Assembly (NCBI RefSeq): GCF_002930105.1
Contig: NZ_PJRN01000002.1
Span: forward strand, 248,001-312,000
Reading direction: 5' to 3'
DNA: 64,000 nucleotides
From: Billgrantia saliphila
Lineage (GTDB): Bacteria > Pseudomonadota > Gammaproteobacteria > Pseudomonadales > Halomonadaceae
In this document: piece after piece, positions 1 through 9,028 of the stretch
How positions within the stretch are numbered: position 1 is the first letter of the stretch
Layout of the letters: each line of letters opens with the position of its first letter
Made by a program: the position numbers and the translations under genes
The notes under the pieces: generated by a model
What the model was told of the DNA's origin: nothing
Seen by the model: the letters and a program-made list of their open reading frames with translations, nothing else
Database searches by the model: none

Positions 1-441
1 GCCATCGACGCCCGTCCCACCGCGGTCAAGCCCAACGAGCATGAGCTGGCCGCGTGGGCAGGGGTCGCGCTCGATACCGCCGAGGCCCGGCTCGACGCGG
101 CCTTACGCCTCTATGCGGCCGGAGTCGAGGAAGCGGTGCTCTCCGCCGGGCCCGACGGGGTGCTGTGGGTCAGCCGTCGGGGCGCCTGGCAAGCGATGCC
201 ACCGCGCCTGGCGGTCGCCAGCACCGTCGGCGCCGGCGACACCCTGCTCGCCGGGCTGTTGCACGGCGTGCTCTCGAGTCACCCCCCGGAGCAAGCGTTG
301 CGCCTGGCCACCGCGCTCTCCGCCGAATCCGTCCGCCACGTCGGGGTGGGCGATGCCTGCGCCGACGACTTCGCACACATCCAACAACAGACCCGCGTGC
401 GTCGCCTCAACGACGTCGACGCAGGGGGAGCCCTCGCATGA
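1..441 (+). CDS. fruK: 1-phosphofructokinase, C-terminal part (5' end outside window)
   Basis: Cytoplasmic PfkB-family sugar kinase that phosphorylates fructose-1-phosphate to fructose-1,6-bisphosphate. Only the last 146 residues are in the window. The frame is open from base 1 and contains the family's KPNEHEL motif and, further on, the VGAGDT anion-hole/catalytic motif with the general-base Asp. The stop overlaps the fruA start in an ATGA junction, so the two are translationally coupled, which is the usual fruBKA order. fruB (the HPr/EIIA part) would be expected upstream, outside the window. The assignment rests on the kinase motifs plus the fruA neighbour; the missing N-terminus cannot be assessed. 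Confidence 0.93.
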   Translation, partial: AIDARPTAVKPNEHELAAWAGVALDTAEARLDAALRLYAAGVEEAVLSAGPDGVLWVSRRGAWQAMPPRLAVASTVGAGDTLLAGLLHGVLSSHPPEQALRLATALSAESVRHVGVGDACADDFAHIQQQTRVRRLNDVDAGGALA

Positions 442-2183
442 ACGTCATCATTGTCACCGCCTGCCCCAGCGGCATGGCCACCACTTTCCTCGCCGCCCGC
501 CGCCTGGAGCAGGCCGCCCGCCGCCTCGGCTGGCAGCCCAGCATCGAGATGCATAGCGAGCTCGAGGCGCTTGTGCCCGTCTCGCCACAGGCCATCGCCG
601 CTGCCGACCTGATCGTGGTCGCCGCCGATCATGTTCCCGCCGCTCAGCGCTTCGCCGGCAAGCGGCTGTTTCAAGCACCCATCGAGCAGGCGCTGCCCGA
701 GCCGCAAGCGTTTCTCGAACGCGCCGAGCGCGAAGCGAGCGTTTATGCGGCGCCCGCCGAAGCGGCGCCGGCGGCTGCTCCGTCCGATACCGGCGGCAAG
801 CGCATCGTTGCCGTGACCGCCTGCCCCACCGGGGTGGCGCACACCTTCATGGCCGCCGAAGCGTTGAGCGAGGCCGGCAGGGGCCTGGGCCATGCCATCC
901 GCGTCGAGACCCAGGGTTCGGTGGGCGCACAGGACAAGCTGACCGACGAGGAGATCGCCAAAGCCGATGTGGTGATACTGGCTTGTGACATCGAAGTCGA
1001 CCCGACTCGCTTCGCCGGCAAGCGCATCTACCGCACCTCCACCGGCAATGCGCTGAAGAAGCCGCGCCCCACCATCGAGGCGGCCCTCGAGCAAGCCGAG
1101 GTGGAGGACGCCGGCACCGTGGGACGCAAGCGCGAGACCGGCAAGAGTCTCAAGGAGAAGGGGGTCTACAAGCACCTGCTCACCGGTGTCTCCTTCATGC
1201 TGCCCATGGTGGTGGCCGGCGGCCTGCTGATCGCGCTCTCCTTCGTCTTCGGCATCGAGGCCTTCGAGCAGGAGGGCACGCTCGCCGCCGCGCTGATGCA
1301 GATCGGCGGCGGCACCGCCTTCGCCCTGATGATTCCCGTGCTGGCCGGCTATATCGCCTACTCCATTGCCGACCGGCCGGGGATCGCACCGGGCATGATC
1401 GGCGGCATGCTGGCGTCCGACATCGGCGCCGGCTTCATCGGCGGCATCCTTGCCGGCTTCCTGGCCGGCTACGTGGCGCTGGCTGTGACCCGCTACGTCA
1501 GGCTGCCGTCGAGCGTCGAGTCGCTCAAGCCGATCCTGATCATCCCGTTGATCTCGAGCTTGGTCACCGGACTGACCATGATCTATGTGATCGGCGAGCC
1601 GGTGGCGGCGATCCTGACCGGACTGACCGGTTTCCTCGCCGCCATGGATTCCACCAATGCCGTCCTGCTCGGCGTGCTGCTCGGCGCCATGATGTGCTTC
1701 GACCTGGGCGGCCCGGTCAACAAGGCCGCCTACACCTTCGGCGTCGGCCTGCTCTCCACGCAGACCTACGCGCCAATGGCGGCGATCATGGCCGCAGGCA
1801 TGGTGCCCGCCATCGGCATGGGTATTGCCAGCTTCGTGGCACGCAGCAAGTTCTCCGAACCGGAGCGAGAAGCGGGCAAGGCGTCGTTCGTGCTGGGTCT
1901 GTGCTTCATCAGCGAGGGCGCAATCCCCTTCGCCGCCAAGGACCCGTTACGGGTCATTCCCGCCTGCATCGCCGGCGGTGCGGCGACCGGCGCGCTCTCC
2001 ATGCTGGTCGGCGCCCAGCTGATGGCGCCCCATGGCGGCATCTTCGTGCTGCTGATTCCCAATGCCATCAATCCGATGCTGCTCTATCTCGGCGCCATCG
2101 TCGTCGGCTCGCTGATCACCGGCCTGGGCTACGCCGCGATCAAGCGCGATGCCGCGCCGGTGGCGGTGACCGCCAACGCCTGA
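438..2183 (+). CDS. fruA: PTS fructose transporter subunit IIB'BC
   Basis: Inner-membrane fructose permease of the phosphotransferase system, giving cytoplasmic fructose-1-phosphate for FruK. 581 residues, close to E. coli FruA. Order: IIB' domain (about 1-110), Ala/Pro-rich linker, IIB domain (about 120-225, phospho-acceptor Cys129 in TACPTGVAHTF), then IIC with many membrane spans starting near KHLLTGVSFMLP and containing GGPVNKAAY and ISEGAIPFAA. The start at 438 is chosen because it overlaps the fruK stop (ATGA) and begins directly with the IIB' fold. Unlike E. coli, the first IIB' domain keeps a CPSG cysteine (Cys9), as I recall for pseudomonad FruA. Regulation would lie upstream of fruB, outside the window. 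Confidence 0.96.
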   Translation: MNVIIVTACPSGMATTFLAARRLEQAARRLGWQPSIEMHSELEALVPVSPQAIAAADLIVVAADHVPAAQRFAGKRLFQAPIEQALPEPQAFLERAEREASVYAAPAEAAPAAAPSDTGGKRIVAVTACPTGVAHTFMAAEALSEAGRGLGHAIRVETQGSVGAQDKLTDEEIAKADVVILACDIEVDPTRFAGKRIYRTSTGNALKKPRPTIEAALEQAEVEDAGTVGRKRETGKSLKEKGVYKHLLTGVSFMLPMVVAGGLLIALSFVFGIEAFEQEGTLAAALMQIGGGTAFALMIPVLAGYIAYSIADRPGIAPGMIGGMLASDIGAGFIGGILAGFLAGYVALAVTRYVRLPSSVESLKPILIIPLISSLVTGLTMIYVIGEPVAAILTGLTGFLAAMDSTNAVLLGVLLGAMMCFDLGGPVNKAAYTFGVGLLSTQTYAPMAAIMAAGMVPAIGMGIASFVARSKFSEPEREAGKASFVLGLCFISEGAIPFAAKDPLRVIPACIAGGAATGALSMLVGAQLMAPHGGIFVLLIPNAINPMLLYLGAIVVGSLITGLGYAAIKRDAAPVAVTANA

Positions 2184-2230
2184 GTCCGGAGTCGAGCGGT
2201 CCCACGAACCTTCGAGCGTCATGCTTGTCA

Positions 2231-2245
2231 AAATGTCTGACATTT
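2231..2245. promoter_or_regulatory. 15-bp palindromic operator candidate upstream of the galactonate regulator
   Basis: AAATGTC-T-GACATTT is a perfect 7+1+7 palindrome 36 bp before the GntR-family start codon. Its TGTC/GACA arms fit the TNGTNNNACNA style of FadR-subfamily GntR operators. The 13-bp core recurs at 11631-11643 in front of the sodium/sugar symporter, with the central base changed. Probable autoregulatory site of the adjacent regulator; inferred, not demonstrated. Confidence 0.7.
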
Positions 2246-2281
2246 AATAGGCTGGTCGCATTCCCCTTGTGGAGCCGTGAC

Positions 2282-3043
2282 ATGACGCTTGATGGCCTGC
2301 CCCCACACCAGGGCGGCGCCGAGGAACTGGCCTGCCTGCTGGCCCGCGCGCTGCTCGCCGGCCACTGGCAGCCGGGCGACGCCTTCCCCCGCGAGCTGGA
2401 TCTCAGCACGCATTTCGGCGTGAGCCGCAACCAGGTGCGCAACGCGCTGGCCAGCCTCACGTCGACCGGCCTGCTCGAGCGCACCGCCGGACGCGGTACT
2501 CGCGTCCGTTCGATCGACGACTGGCACCTGCTCGACCCGCTGATGAGCGAGTGGCTGGCCGGTCTCGCCGATCCCGCCCCCCATCTGGTGCGCGAGATTC
2601 TCGCCTTTCGCTATTCGGCGGAGCCGGTCGTGGCGAGGCTCGCCGCCGAAGCCGCCGAGGCAGCGGACGTCGAACGCCTGGAGGCCGCCTACCAAGGCAT
2701 GGCCCGCACCGCAGATGCCGCTCACGAGCAGCATGCGGAGTACGACGTGGCCTTCCACGACGCCATCTACCAGGCCAGCCACAACCTCGTCTGGCGCCAG
2801 ATGGGCCACCTGCTGCGGCCGTCTATCATCGCCCTGATCCAGCGCTCCCAGGAGCCGCTCCACCGGCTCGATGCGGGCCTGCACGACAGCCTGGCCCGTC
2901 ACGCCCGGGTACTCGACGCGATTCGTCGCCGGGCGCCCGATGCCGCTGAACGAGCCGCCCGCGACGTGCTGCAGCGTACGGCCGTCGACCTGGGCATCGT
3001 TACCGATACCGCGATCACGCCGCAGCATGCGGTAAACCCATAG
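2282..3043 (+). CDS. dgoR: FadR-subfamily GntR regulator of galactonate use (DgoR-like)
   Basis: Cytoplasmic transcription factor of 253 residues. An N-terminal winged helix (about 15-80; [15 protein letters not shown] is the recognition helix region, followed by the wing GRGTRVRS) is joined to a helical FCD effector domain. The FCD metal/ligand residues are visible as [11 protein letters not shown] and [11 protein letters not shown]. The start at 2282 places the winged helix at the usual position. It lies 10 bp before dgoD and heads the dgo operon, as dgoR does in E. coli, so repression relieved by galactonate is likely. A perfect palindrome sits just upstream. The symbol rests on context; sequence alone says only FadR-type GntR. 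Confidence 0.85.
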   Translation: MTLDGLPPHQGGAEELACLLARALLAGHWQPGDAFPRELDLSTHFGVSRNQVRNALASLTSTGLLERTAGRGTRVRSIDDWHLLDPLMSEWLAGLADPAPHLVREILAFRYSAEPVVARLAAEAAEAADVERLEAAYQGMARTADAAHEQHAEYDVAFHDAIYQASHNLVWRQMGHLLRPSIIALIQRSQEPLHRLDAGLHDSLARHARVLDAIRRRAPDAAERAARDVLQRTAVDLGIVTDTAITPQHAVNP

Positions 3044-3053
3044 GGACCCATTG

Positions 3054-4202
3054 ATGAAGATCACCCGACTCAAGACCTGGCAGGTGCCGCCGCGCTGGCT
3101 ATTTATCAAGATTGAGACCGACGAGGGCTGCTACGGCTGGGGCGAACCGGTCATCGAGGGGCGCGCCGCCACCGTCGAGGCCGCGGTCCACGAACTCGCC
3201 GACTACCTGGTCGGCCAGGATCCGCATCGCATCGAGCACCTTTGGAACACGCTGTATCGCGCCGGCTTCTACCGCGGCGGCCCCATCCTGATGAGTGCCA
3301 TCGCCGGCATCGACCAGGCGCTGTGGGACCTCAAGGGCCGCGACCTGGGCGTGCCCGTGCATCAGCTGCTGGGTGGCGCGGTGCGCGATCGCATGCGCAT
3401 GTACGCCTGGACCGGCGGCGATCGCCCCAGCGATGTGGGCGCCGGTGCCAAGGCGCTGGTCGCACAGGGCTTCACCGCATTCAAGATGAACGGCACCCCC
3501 GAGCTGCAGATCGTCGATTCGCACCGCAAGGTCGACGAGGCGGTGGCCCGGGTGGCCGAGGCCCGCGAGGCGGTGGGCCCCGAAGTCGGCATCGGCATCG
3601 ACTTCCACGGACGGGTGCACCGCCCCATGGCCAAGGCGCTGCTGCGCGAGCTCGAACCGTTTCATCCGATGTTCGTCGAGGAGCCGGTGGCGCCCGAGCA
3701 CCTGCCGGCGCTGAAGCACATCGCGGGGGGCCTGGGCTACCCGCTGGCCACCGGCGAGCGGTTGCACACTCGCTTCGAATTCCGCGACCTGCTCGCCGAC
3801 GGCATGATCGACATCATCCAGCCCGACCTCTCCCACTGCGGCGGTATCAGCGAGGGGCTGAAGATCGCCGCGCTGGCTTCGGCCCATGACGTGGCACTGG
3901 CGCCGCACTGTCCGCTGGGGCCGCTCACGCTCGCCGCCTCGCTGCATCTGGATGCGGTAAGCCACAACGCTTTCATCCAGGAGCAGAGCATGGGCATCCA
4001 CTACAACCGCGACAACGACGTGCTCGACTATCTCGTCGACAAGTCGGCGCTGACCATCACCGACGGCTTCTGTGCCATCCCCCACGGCCCCGGGCTCGGC
4101 GTGGAGATCGACGAAGCCTTCGTCGAGGAGCGTGCCAAGGTGGGCCATCGCTGGCGCAACCCGGTCTGGACCCACGAGGACGGCTCCATCGCCGAATGGT
4201 AG
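3054..4202 (+). CDS. dgoD: D-galactonate dehydratase
   Basis: Enolase-superfamily dehydratase that converts D-galactonate to 2-keto-3-deoxygalactonate in the cytoplasm, first step of the DeLey-Doudoroff route. 382 residues, the same length as E. coli DgoD, with very high similarity in stretches such as [19 protein letters not shown] and [14 protein letters not shown]. Metal and catalytic residues fall at family positions: Asp183 and His185 in IDFHGR, the Glu of FVEEPV, the Glu of ATGERL, and His in [11 protein letters not shown] at 3054 is preferred over TTG at 3051 because of the AGGGA ribosome site and the exact length match. Second gene of the dgo operon. Confidence 0.97.
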   Translation: MKITRLKTWQVPPRWLFIKIETDEGCYGWGEPVIEGRAATVEAAVHELADYLVGQDPHRIEHLWNTLYRAGFYRGGPILMSAIAGIDQALWDLKGRDLGVPVHQLLGGAVRDRMRMYAWTGGDRPSDVGAGAKALVAQGFTAFKMNGTPELQIVDSHRKVDEAVARVAEAREAVGPEVGIGIDFHGRVHRPMAKALLRELEPFHPMFVEEPVAPEHLPALKHIAGGLGYPLATGERLHTRFEFRDLLADGMIDIIQPDLSHCGGISEGLKIAALASAHDVALAPHCPLGPLTLAASLHLDAVSHNAFIQEQSMGIHYNRDNDVLDYLVDKSALTITDGFCAIPHGPGLGVEIDEAFVEERAKVGHRWRNPVWTHEDGSIAEW

Positions 4203-4238
4203 GCAATGACAGCATCGCGCACCGAAGGAGAAGACCCG

Positions 4239-5201
4239 ATGGGGACCGACGTTAGTCCAGCCTGGATCGCCGTGGACTGGGGCTCCAGCAACCTGCGCGC
4301 CTGGGCCATGGACGAGTCCGGCGAGGCGCTGGCTCGCGCCGACAGCGAGCGGGGCATGCTGAGCCTGACCCCGGCGGAATATGAACCCACGCTGCTCGAG
4401 GCGATCGGTGCCTGGTTGCCGCGCACCGGAAAACTCCCGGTGCTGGTGTGCGGCATGGCCGGCGCCCGCCAGGGCTGGCGCGAAGCCGCCTACCTGCCGG
4501 TGCCGACCCGCCTGGACGGCTTGGCCCGCGGCGCGGTAAGACCGCCGCTCAACGATCCGCGCCTGGAGGTACGGCTGCTGCCGGGGCTGTGCCAGCGCCG
4601 CGATGCCGACGGCCGCACTTTCGACGTGATGCGCGGCGAAGAGACCCAGTTGGCCGGGCTGGTGGCCAGGGAGTCCGGCTTCTCGGGCTTGGCCTGCCTG
4701 CCCGGCACCCACGCCAAGTGGGCCCGACTCGAGGCGGGCGCAGTGACGCGCTTCGAGACCTTCCTGAGCGGCGAACTCTATCGCCTGCTGGCCAGCCAGT
4801 CGGTGCTGCGCCACTCCCTGGGTGAGGACGATCTCGACGCCCCCGGCTGCCGCGAGGCCTTCGTCGCCGCGGTGCGCGAGGCCGAGGCGGCGCCCGAGGC
4901 GTTCAGCGCCCGGCTGTTCGGCCTGCGCGCCCAGGACCTGCTCGACGATACCCTGCCCACGGGCGATGCCCGAGGCACGCATCTCATGGCGCGACTGTCG
5001 GGGCTGGTCATCGGCCTTGAGCTGGCCGGCGTGCGCGAGGCGCTCGCCACCCTACAGCCCGTCACGCTGATCGGTAGCGAAGCGCTGTGCGCCCGCTATG
5101 CCCTGGCGCTGCAGGCCCTGGGCCATGCCGCGCAGCGCCTGGATGGCAGCGCTGCGGTATTGGCCGGACTCGAACTGGCTCACGCTTCGCTGTCCGATTG
5201 A
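4239..5201 (+). CDS. dgoK: 2-dehydro-3-deoxygalactonokinase
   Basis: Kinase that phosphorylates 2-keto-3-deoxygalactonate to the 6-phosphate, second step of galactonate breakdown. 320 residues, somewhat longer than the ~290 of E. coli DgoK. The N-terminal ATPase-fold motif IAVDWGSSNLRAWAMD and the internal LPGTHAKWA (phosphate-binding/catalytic region) are present. A start at 4206 is possible, but ATG 4239 has a good GAAGGAG site eight bases upstream and begins just before the conserved fold. It sits between dgoD and dgoA in the same orientation with short gaps, so it is co-transcribed. Confidence 0.93.
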   Translation: MGTDVSPAWIAVDWGSSNLRAWAMDESGEALARADSERGMLSLTPAEYEPTLLEAIGAWLPRTGKLPVLVCGMAGARQGWREAAYLPVPTRLDGLARGAVRPPLNDPRLEVRLLPGLCQRRDADGRTFDVMRGEETQLAGLVARESGFSGLACLPGTHAKWARLEAGAVTRFETFLSGELYRLLASQSVLRHSLGEDDLDAPGCREAFVAAVREAEAAPEAFSARLFGLRAQDLLDDTLPTGDARGTHLMARLSGLVIGLELAGVREALATLQPVTLIGSEALCARYALALQALGHAAQRLDGSAAVLAGLELAHASLSD

Positions 5202-5223
5202 TCCTACCGGAAGGAGAATTCCC

Positions 5224-5835
5224 ATGTCCCTGCCCCTGATCGGCATTCTGCGCGGCCTCTCTCCCGACGACGCGGTCGCGGTAGGAGAGGCGGTGCTCGC
5301 CGCCGGCATCGAGGTCATCGAAGTCCCGCTCAACTCACCCGACCCGCTCGAGAGCATTCGCCGGCTGGCCGACGCCTTGGGCGGACGCGCCCTGGTCGGT
5401 GCCGGCACCGTGCTGACCACGGCGCAGGTCCGCGACGTGTACGACGCCGGCGGACGCCTGGTCGTCTCTCCCAACTGCCGGTCGGCGGTGATCGAGAAGA
5501 CGCGCCGCCTGGGGATGGAGAGCTGGCCCGGCATACTGTCGCCCTCGGAGGCCTTCGACGCCCTGGAGGCCGGCGCCACCGGCCTCAAGCTCTTCCCCGC
5601 CATCCAGGTCGGCACGCAAGGCATGCAGGCGATGCGCTCCGTACTGCCCCAAGGAACCCGGCTCTATGCGGTGGGCGGTATCGGTGCGGCCGATTTCGCC
5701 ACCTGGCGTGCCGCCGGCGCGGACGGCGCCGGTCTCGGCAGCGCACTGTACAAGCCCGGCCAGACGCCCGAGCGGGTGGGCGAGCAGGCGCGTGCCCTGG
5801 TCGCCGCCTGGCGGGCCGCGGGAGGCGAGGCATGA
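5224..5835 (+). CDS. dgoA: 2-dehydro-3-deoxy-6-phosphogalactonate aldolase
   Basis: Class I aldolase that splits 2-keto-3-deoxy-6-phosphogalactonate into pyruvate and glyceraldehyde-3-phosphate. 203 residues in a single TIM-barrel domain; Schiff-base lysine is Lys122 in GLKLFPA, with the catalytic Glu in VIEVPLNS and the phosphate-binding GGIGAADF late in the barrel. It follows a GGAAGGAGA ribosome site at the end of the dgo operon. It differs from the KDPG aldolase Eda encoded 115 bp away on the other strand, which has FKFFPAE around its lysine. The stop codon overlaps an ATG (5832) that opens only a low-complexity frame running into the terminator. Confidence 0.93.
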   Translation: MSLPLIGILRGLSPDDAVAVGEAVLAAGIEVIEVPLNSPDPLESIRRLADALGGRALVGAGTVLTTAQVRDVYDAGGRLVVSPNCRSAVIEKTRRLGMESWPGILSPSEAFDALEAGATGLKLFPAIQVGTQGMQAMRSVLPQGTRLYAVGGIGAADFATWRAAGADGAGLGSALYKPGQTPERVGEQARALVAAWRAAGGEA

Positions 5836-5865
5836 AGCTGCCTGCAGCCAGGCGCATCGGCAGCC

Positions 5866-5893
5866 AAAAAAAAGCCCGCCTAACGAGGCGGGC
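5866..5893 (-). terminator. Rho-independent terminator of the zwf-pgl-eda operon
   Basis: On the minus strand GCCCGCC, a six-base loop and GGCGGGC form a 7-bp GC stem followed by eight T residues. It lies just past the eda stop. It may also slow transcription arriving from dgoA on the plus strand, but the T-tract only fits the minus direction. Confidence 0.9.
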
Positions 5894-5949
5894 GAAGGAC
5901 AGCAACTGGCTGCCGAGAGAGCACATGAAAGCGTGTGACGGGGCGGCGC

Positions 5950-6612
5950 TCAGCGATGGAAGCGCTCCGCCGCTTCCCGCGCGAGTTGACGAATGCCGTT
6001 CCAATCCTCCGCGTTGACCAGCGACTTCGGCGTCAGCCACGAACCACCCACGCACATTACGTTCTTGAGCGCCAGGTAGTCCTCGGCATTGTCCAGACTG
6101 ATGCCGCCGGTGGGGCAGAAGCGCGCCTCGGGAATCGGGCCGGCGAAGGCCTTGAGCGCCTTGACTCCACCGCTGGCCTCGGCGGGGAAGAACTTGAAAC
6201 GGCGGTAACCGTACTGCCAGCCGGTCATCAGCTCGGAAACGGTGGCGACTCCGGGCAACATCGGCACGGGGCTGCTCACGCCATAGCGGTAGAGCGCCTC
6301 GGTAGTGCCCGGCGTCACCACGAAGTCGGCGCCCACCTGCTCACTCTGACGATACTGGGCCGGCGTCAGTACGGTACCTACGCCGATACTGGCCTGAGGC
6401 AGCGCCTCCTTGAGTCGCCGAATCGCCTCGAGGGCGCAGTCGGTACGCAGGGTTACCTCCAGCACCGTGAGTCCACCCTCGACCAGGGCGCGCCCCAGCG
6501 GTACGGCATCCTCGACCCGCTCGATGGCCAGCACCGGAATGACCTCGGCCTTGAGGCAAATGCTGTCGAGTTCGGTGGTTCGCGTGGACGGCAGCTGTTT
6601 TTCGATGGTCAT
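5950..6612 (-). CDS. eda: KDPG aldolase (2-dehydro-3-deoxyphosphogluconate aldolase)
   Basis: Entner-Doudoroff aldolase cleaving KDPG to pyruvate and glyceraldehyde-3-phosphate. 220 residues, single TIM barrel; Schiff-base Lys140 in RFKFFPAEASGG, catalytic Glu in VLEVTLRT, and phosphate site CPTGGIS. ATG 6612 is used instead of TTG 6618; a GGAG site precedes it. Last gene of the zwf-pgl-eda operon (21-bp gap from pgl), followed by a clear terminator. In pseudomonads the same operon is repressed by HexR and induced by KDPG, and hexR is divergent from zwf here too. edd and glk are not in the window. Confidence 0.96.
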   Translation of the reverse strand: MTIEKQLPSTRTTELDSICLKAEVIPVLAIERVEDAVPLGRALVEGGLTVLEVTLRTDCALEAIRRLKEALPQASIGVGTVLTPAQYRQSEQVGADFVVTPGTTEALYRYGVSSPVPMLPGVATVSELMTGWQYGYRRFKFFPAEASGGVKALKAFAGPIPEARFCPTGGISLDNAEDYLALKNVMCVGGSWLTPKSLVNAEDWNGIRQLAREAAERFHR

Positions 6613-6633
6613 GAGCAAGACTCCAGAAGACGG

Positions 6634-7311
6634 TCAGGGGGCCCAGTAGACGGCCAGCGGGCAGGAAAGAAAAGCGCGGATCGGCAACTCGCGCGAGTCA
6701 TCGCCCGCCAGGGCGTGCGCCAGTACGCTGCGCTTGTCATCCCCGGTGATGTGCAGGGCGTGACGCCGTGCCTGGTGAAGCCGATCGGCACTCAGCGTGA
6801 TGCGCGCCTGGGGCTGGCTGGGCGTTCGCGTCGCCAGCACCGGAGCGTCGGTGGTCAATCCCAGCTCCAGCTCGCGGCTGTCGGGGAACAGTGAGGCGGT
6901 ATGGCCATCCCCACCCATGCCCAGCACCACCAGGCTGGCCGGCCACGGCAGCGCCTCGATGCGCCGAGTCACCGCCTCGACGCCCTGTTCCGGCGTCATG
7001 TCGTCGGTGGTCAGGGAAACGAAGTTGGCCTTACCGGCAAGCCCCTGTAGCAGGTGACGGCGCACCAGGCGGGCATTGCTCGCCTCATCCGTCTCCGCCA
7101 CCCAGCGCTCGTCGGCCAGGGTCACGTCCACCCGCGACCAGGGCAATTCCTGGTGGGCCAGCGCCTCGAAGAACGGCACCGGCGTCGAGCCGCCCGAGAG
7201 CACCAGCAGCGCGCGATCCTGTCGCGCAAGATCCTGGCGCAGCGCTTCGGCGGCGGCTTCGGCAAGCTGCTCGGCGAGCTGCTCGCGGGGGTTGGCATCT
7301 CGCTGGGTCAT
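6634..7311 (-). CDS. pgl: 6-phosphogluconolactonase
   Basis: Hydrolyses 6-phosphogluconolactone made by Zwf to 6-phosphogluconate. 225 residues, DevB/NagB-like fold: LVLSGGSTP near residue 40 binds phosphate, DVTLADERWV follows, and VVLGMGGDGHTASLFP carries the catalytic His. The ATG at 7311 lies one base past the zwf stop, so translation is coupled; an upstream in-frame start at 7341 would put about ten residues inside zwf and lacks support. Middle gene of the operon. Confidence 0.95.
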   Translation of the reverse strand: MTQRDANPREQLAEQLAEAAAEALRQDLARQDRALLVLSGGSTPVPFFEALAHQELPWSRVDVTLADERWVAETDEASNARLVRRHLLQGLAGKANFVSLTTDDMTPEQGVEAVTRRIEALPWPASLVVLGMGGDGHTASLFPDSRELELGLTTDAPVLATRTPSQPQARITLSADRLHQARRHALHITGDDKRSVLAHALAGDDSRELPIRAFLSCPLAVYWAP

Positions 7312-7312
7312 G

Positions 7313-8821
7313 TCAGTAATCCTCGTACCAGCTGCGTCCATCCTGGGTGATCATGGCGATGGAGGCCACCGGCCCCCACGAACCGGCCGGATAGCGCCGC
7401 GGCGGTTCGCCCATGTCGCGCCAGGCGGCGATCAGGCTGTCGCACCAGTGCCAGGCGTGCTCCACCTCGTCACGACGCACGAACAGGTATTGGCGCCCTT
7501 TCATTACTTCCAGCAGCAGGCGCTCGTAGGCGTCGGGTATCCGCTCTTGGGGAAAGGCGCTGCTGAAATCCAGATGCAGCGGGCCACGGCGCAGTCGCAT
7601 GCCCCGATCCAGACCGCTGTCCTTGGTCAGTACCTCCAGCGCAATGCCCTCGTCGGGCTGCAGGCGGATGATCAGCTTGTTGGCCGCCAGGTTGCGCTGG
7701 TCCGGATCGAAGATGTAGTGCGGTTGCTGGCGGAAATGGATAATGATCTGCGACAGCTTCTCCGGCATGCGCTTGCCGGTTCGCAGGTAGAACGGCACCC
7801 CGGCCCAGCGCCAGTTGGCCACGCTGGTCTTCATGGCCACGAAGGTCTCGGTGTCGCTGTCGCGGTTAGCGCCCTCCTCCTCCAGATAGCCGGGCACGCT
7901 CTTGCCGTTGATCGTGCCGGCAATGTATTGCCCCCGCACCACGTCGCGGTTGAGTCGGTTCTCGCTGAACGGCTGCAATGCCTTGAGAATCTTGACTTTC
8001 TCGTCGCGGATGGCGTCGGCATCCAGGTTGGCGGGCGGGTCCATGGCAATCAGGCAGACCAGTTGCAGCAAGTGGTTCTGGACCATGTCGCGCAGCTGAC
8101 CGGCGCGATCGAAGTAGCCCCAGCGGCCCTCGATGCCGACCCGCTCGGCCACGGTGATCTCGACGTGGGAAATATGGTTCTGGTTCCACTGGGTGCCGAA
8201 CAGGGGATTGGCGAAGCGTAGCGCGATCAGATTCTGGACGGTTTCCTTGCCCAGATAGTGGTCGATGCGATAGATACGCGACTCGGGAAACACTTCGCCG
8301 ATGGCGTCGTTGATCTCGCAGGAAGATTCGAAGTCGTAACCGATCGGCTTCTCGACCACCACGCGCGAGAGCTCGTCGAGACACTCTCCCGCCTGCAGGT
8401 TGCGGCAGATGTCGCCGTAGAGGCTGGCCGGCACGGCCAGGTAGACCACCAGCGGATAGGCCTCGGTATCGCGACGCACGGCGGTGCGCCATTCCGCAAT
8501 GGCCCGGTATCCTTCGGCGGTGGCGAAGTCGAGCTGCAGGTAATCGAGACGTGCGATGAAACGCTTGACGGCTTCGCGATCGAGTTCGCTGTCCTTGACG
8601 TAGGTCTGCAGCGTCTCGGTGACGCGCCTGCGGAAAGCATCGGCTTTCACTTCCTGACGCGCCAGACCGAGAATGCGCGTGTCGTCATGCAGCAGGCCTT
8701 CGCGATCCAGATGATAGAGCGCCGGATAGAGCTTGCGCAGCGACAGGTCACCCAAGGCCCCGAACAGAGCGAGGTCGATGACCGGCCGACTATCGTCTTC
8801 TGGCCGCTTGCATGCGTTCAT
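7313..8821 (-). CDS. zwf: Glucose-6-phosphate 1-dehydrogenase
   Basis: NAD(P)-dependent oxidation of glucose-6-phosphate to 6-phosphogluconolactone; entry to the Entner-Doudoroff and oxidative pentose phosphate routes. 502 residues. The nucleotide-binding [12 protein letters not shown] is near the N-terminus and the active-site RIDHYLGKE is intact, as is the substrate-binding EKPIGYD. ATG 8821 is preferred because GGGGG precedes it by a few bases; ATG 8833 has no ribosome site. First gene of zwf-pgl-eda, divergent from hexR across about 200 bp that carry a HexR-like palindrome. Confidence 0.96.
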   Translation of the reverse strand: MNACKRPEDDSRPVIDLALFGALGDLSLRKLYPALYHLDREGLLHDDTRILGLARQEVKADAFRRRVTETLQTYVKDSELDREAVKRFIARLDYLQLDFATAEGYRAIAEWRTAVRRDTEAYPLVVYLAVPASLYGDICRNLQAGECLDELSRVVVEKPIGYDFESSCEINDAIGEVFPESRIYRIDHYLGKETVQNLIALRFANPLFGTQWNQNHISHVEITVAERVGIEGRWGYFDRAGQLRDMVQNHLLQLVCLIAMDPPANLDADAIRDEKVKILKALQPFSENRLNRDVVRGQYIAGTINGKSVPGYLEEEGANRDSDTETFVAMKTSVANWRWAGVPFYLRTGKRMPEKLSQIIIHFRQQPHYIFDPDQRNLAANKLIIRLQPDEGIALEVLTKDSGLDRGMRLRRGPLHLDFSSAFPQERIPDAYERLLLEVMKGRQYLFVRRDEVEHAWHWCDSLIAAWRDMGEPPRRYPAGSWGPVASIAMITQDGRSWYEDY

Positions 8822-8888
8822 GTTCGCCCCCATTTGGTTAACTTAGCAAAAAAAATACGCAAGAGAGATTCGAACGGCAAGCTGTTTT

Positions 8889-8900
8889 TGTAATATTACA
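8889..8900. promoter_or_regulatory. Candidate HexR operator between zwf and hexR
   Basis: TGTAATATTACA is a perfect 12-bp palindrome. HexR boxes in gammaproteobacteria are described as TGTAAT-type inverted repeats ending in ATTACA, usually with a few A/T bases in the centre; here the two arms abut, so it is a shortened match. Its place in the divergent control region supports HexR control of zwf and of hexR itself. Confidence 0.6.
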
Positions 8901-8952
8901 TCCATTTATTGGTAGCAAGGCGTTGCGTTCGCATGGGTCCCGACGTCGCGCT

Positions 8953-8970
8953 ACGATAGCCGGCTATCGT
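8953..8970. promoter_or_regulatory. 18-bp perfect palindrome upstream of hexR
   Basis: ACGATAGCCGGCTATCGT is a perfect inverted repeat of two abutting 9-bp arms, 59 bp before the hexR start codon. It does not resemble the HexR box and is not followed by a T-run, so a protein-binding operator is more likely than a terminator. The binding protein is unknown. Confidence 0.5.
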
Positions 8971-9028
8971 GTTGTTAAATCACTACGTACTGTCACTGCT
9001 TACTCAGCTTCGGAGAGCCTCACCCGTC

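Noticed and set aside
3099..4982. 627-codon open frame on the minus strand opposite dgoD and dgoK
   Set aside because: GC-rich antisense shadow: low-complexity Ala/Gly/Arg/His-rich translation, no known motif, and both plus-strand genes are clearly conserved.
5832..6017. Short frame overlapping the dgoA stop
   Set aside because: It runs straight through the terminator hairpin and is Arg/Lys/Pro-rich with no conservation signal that I can see.
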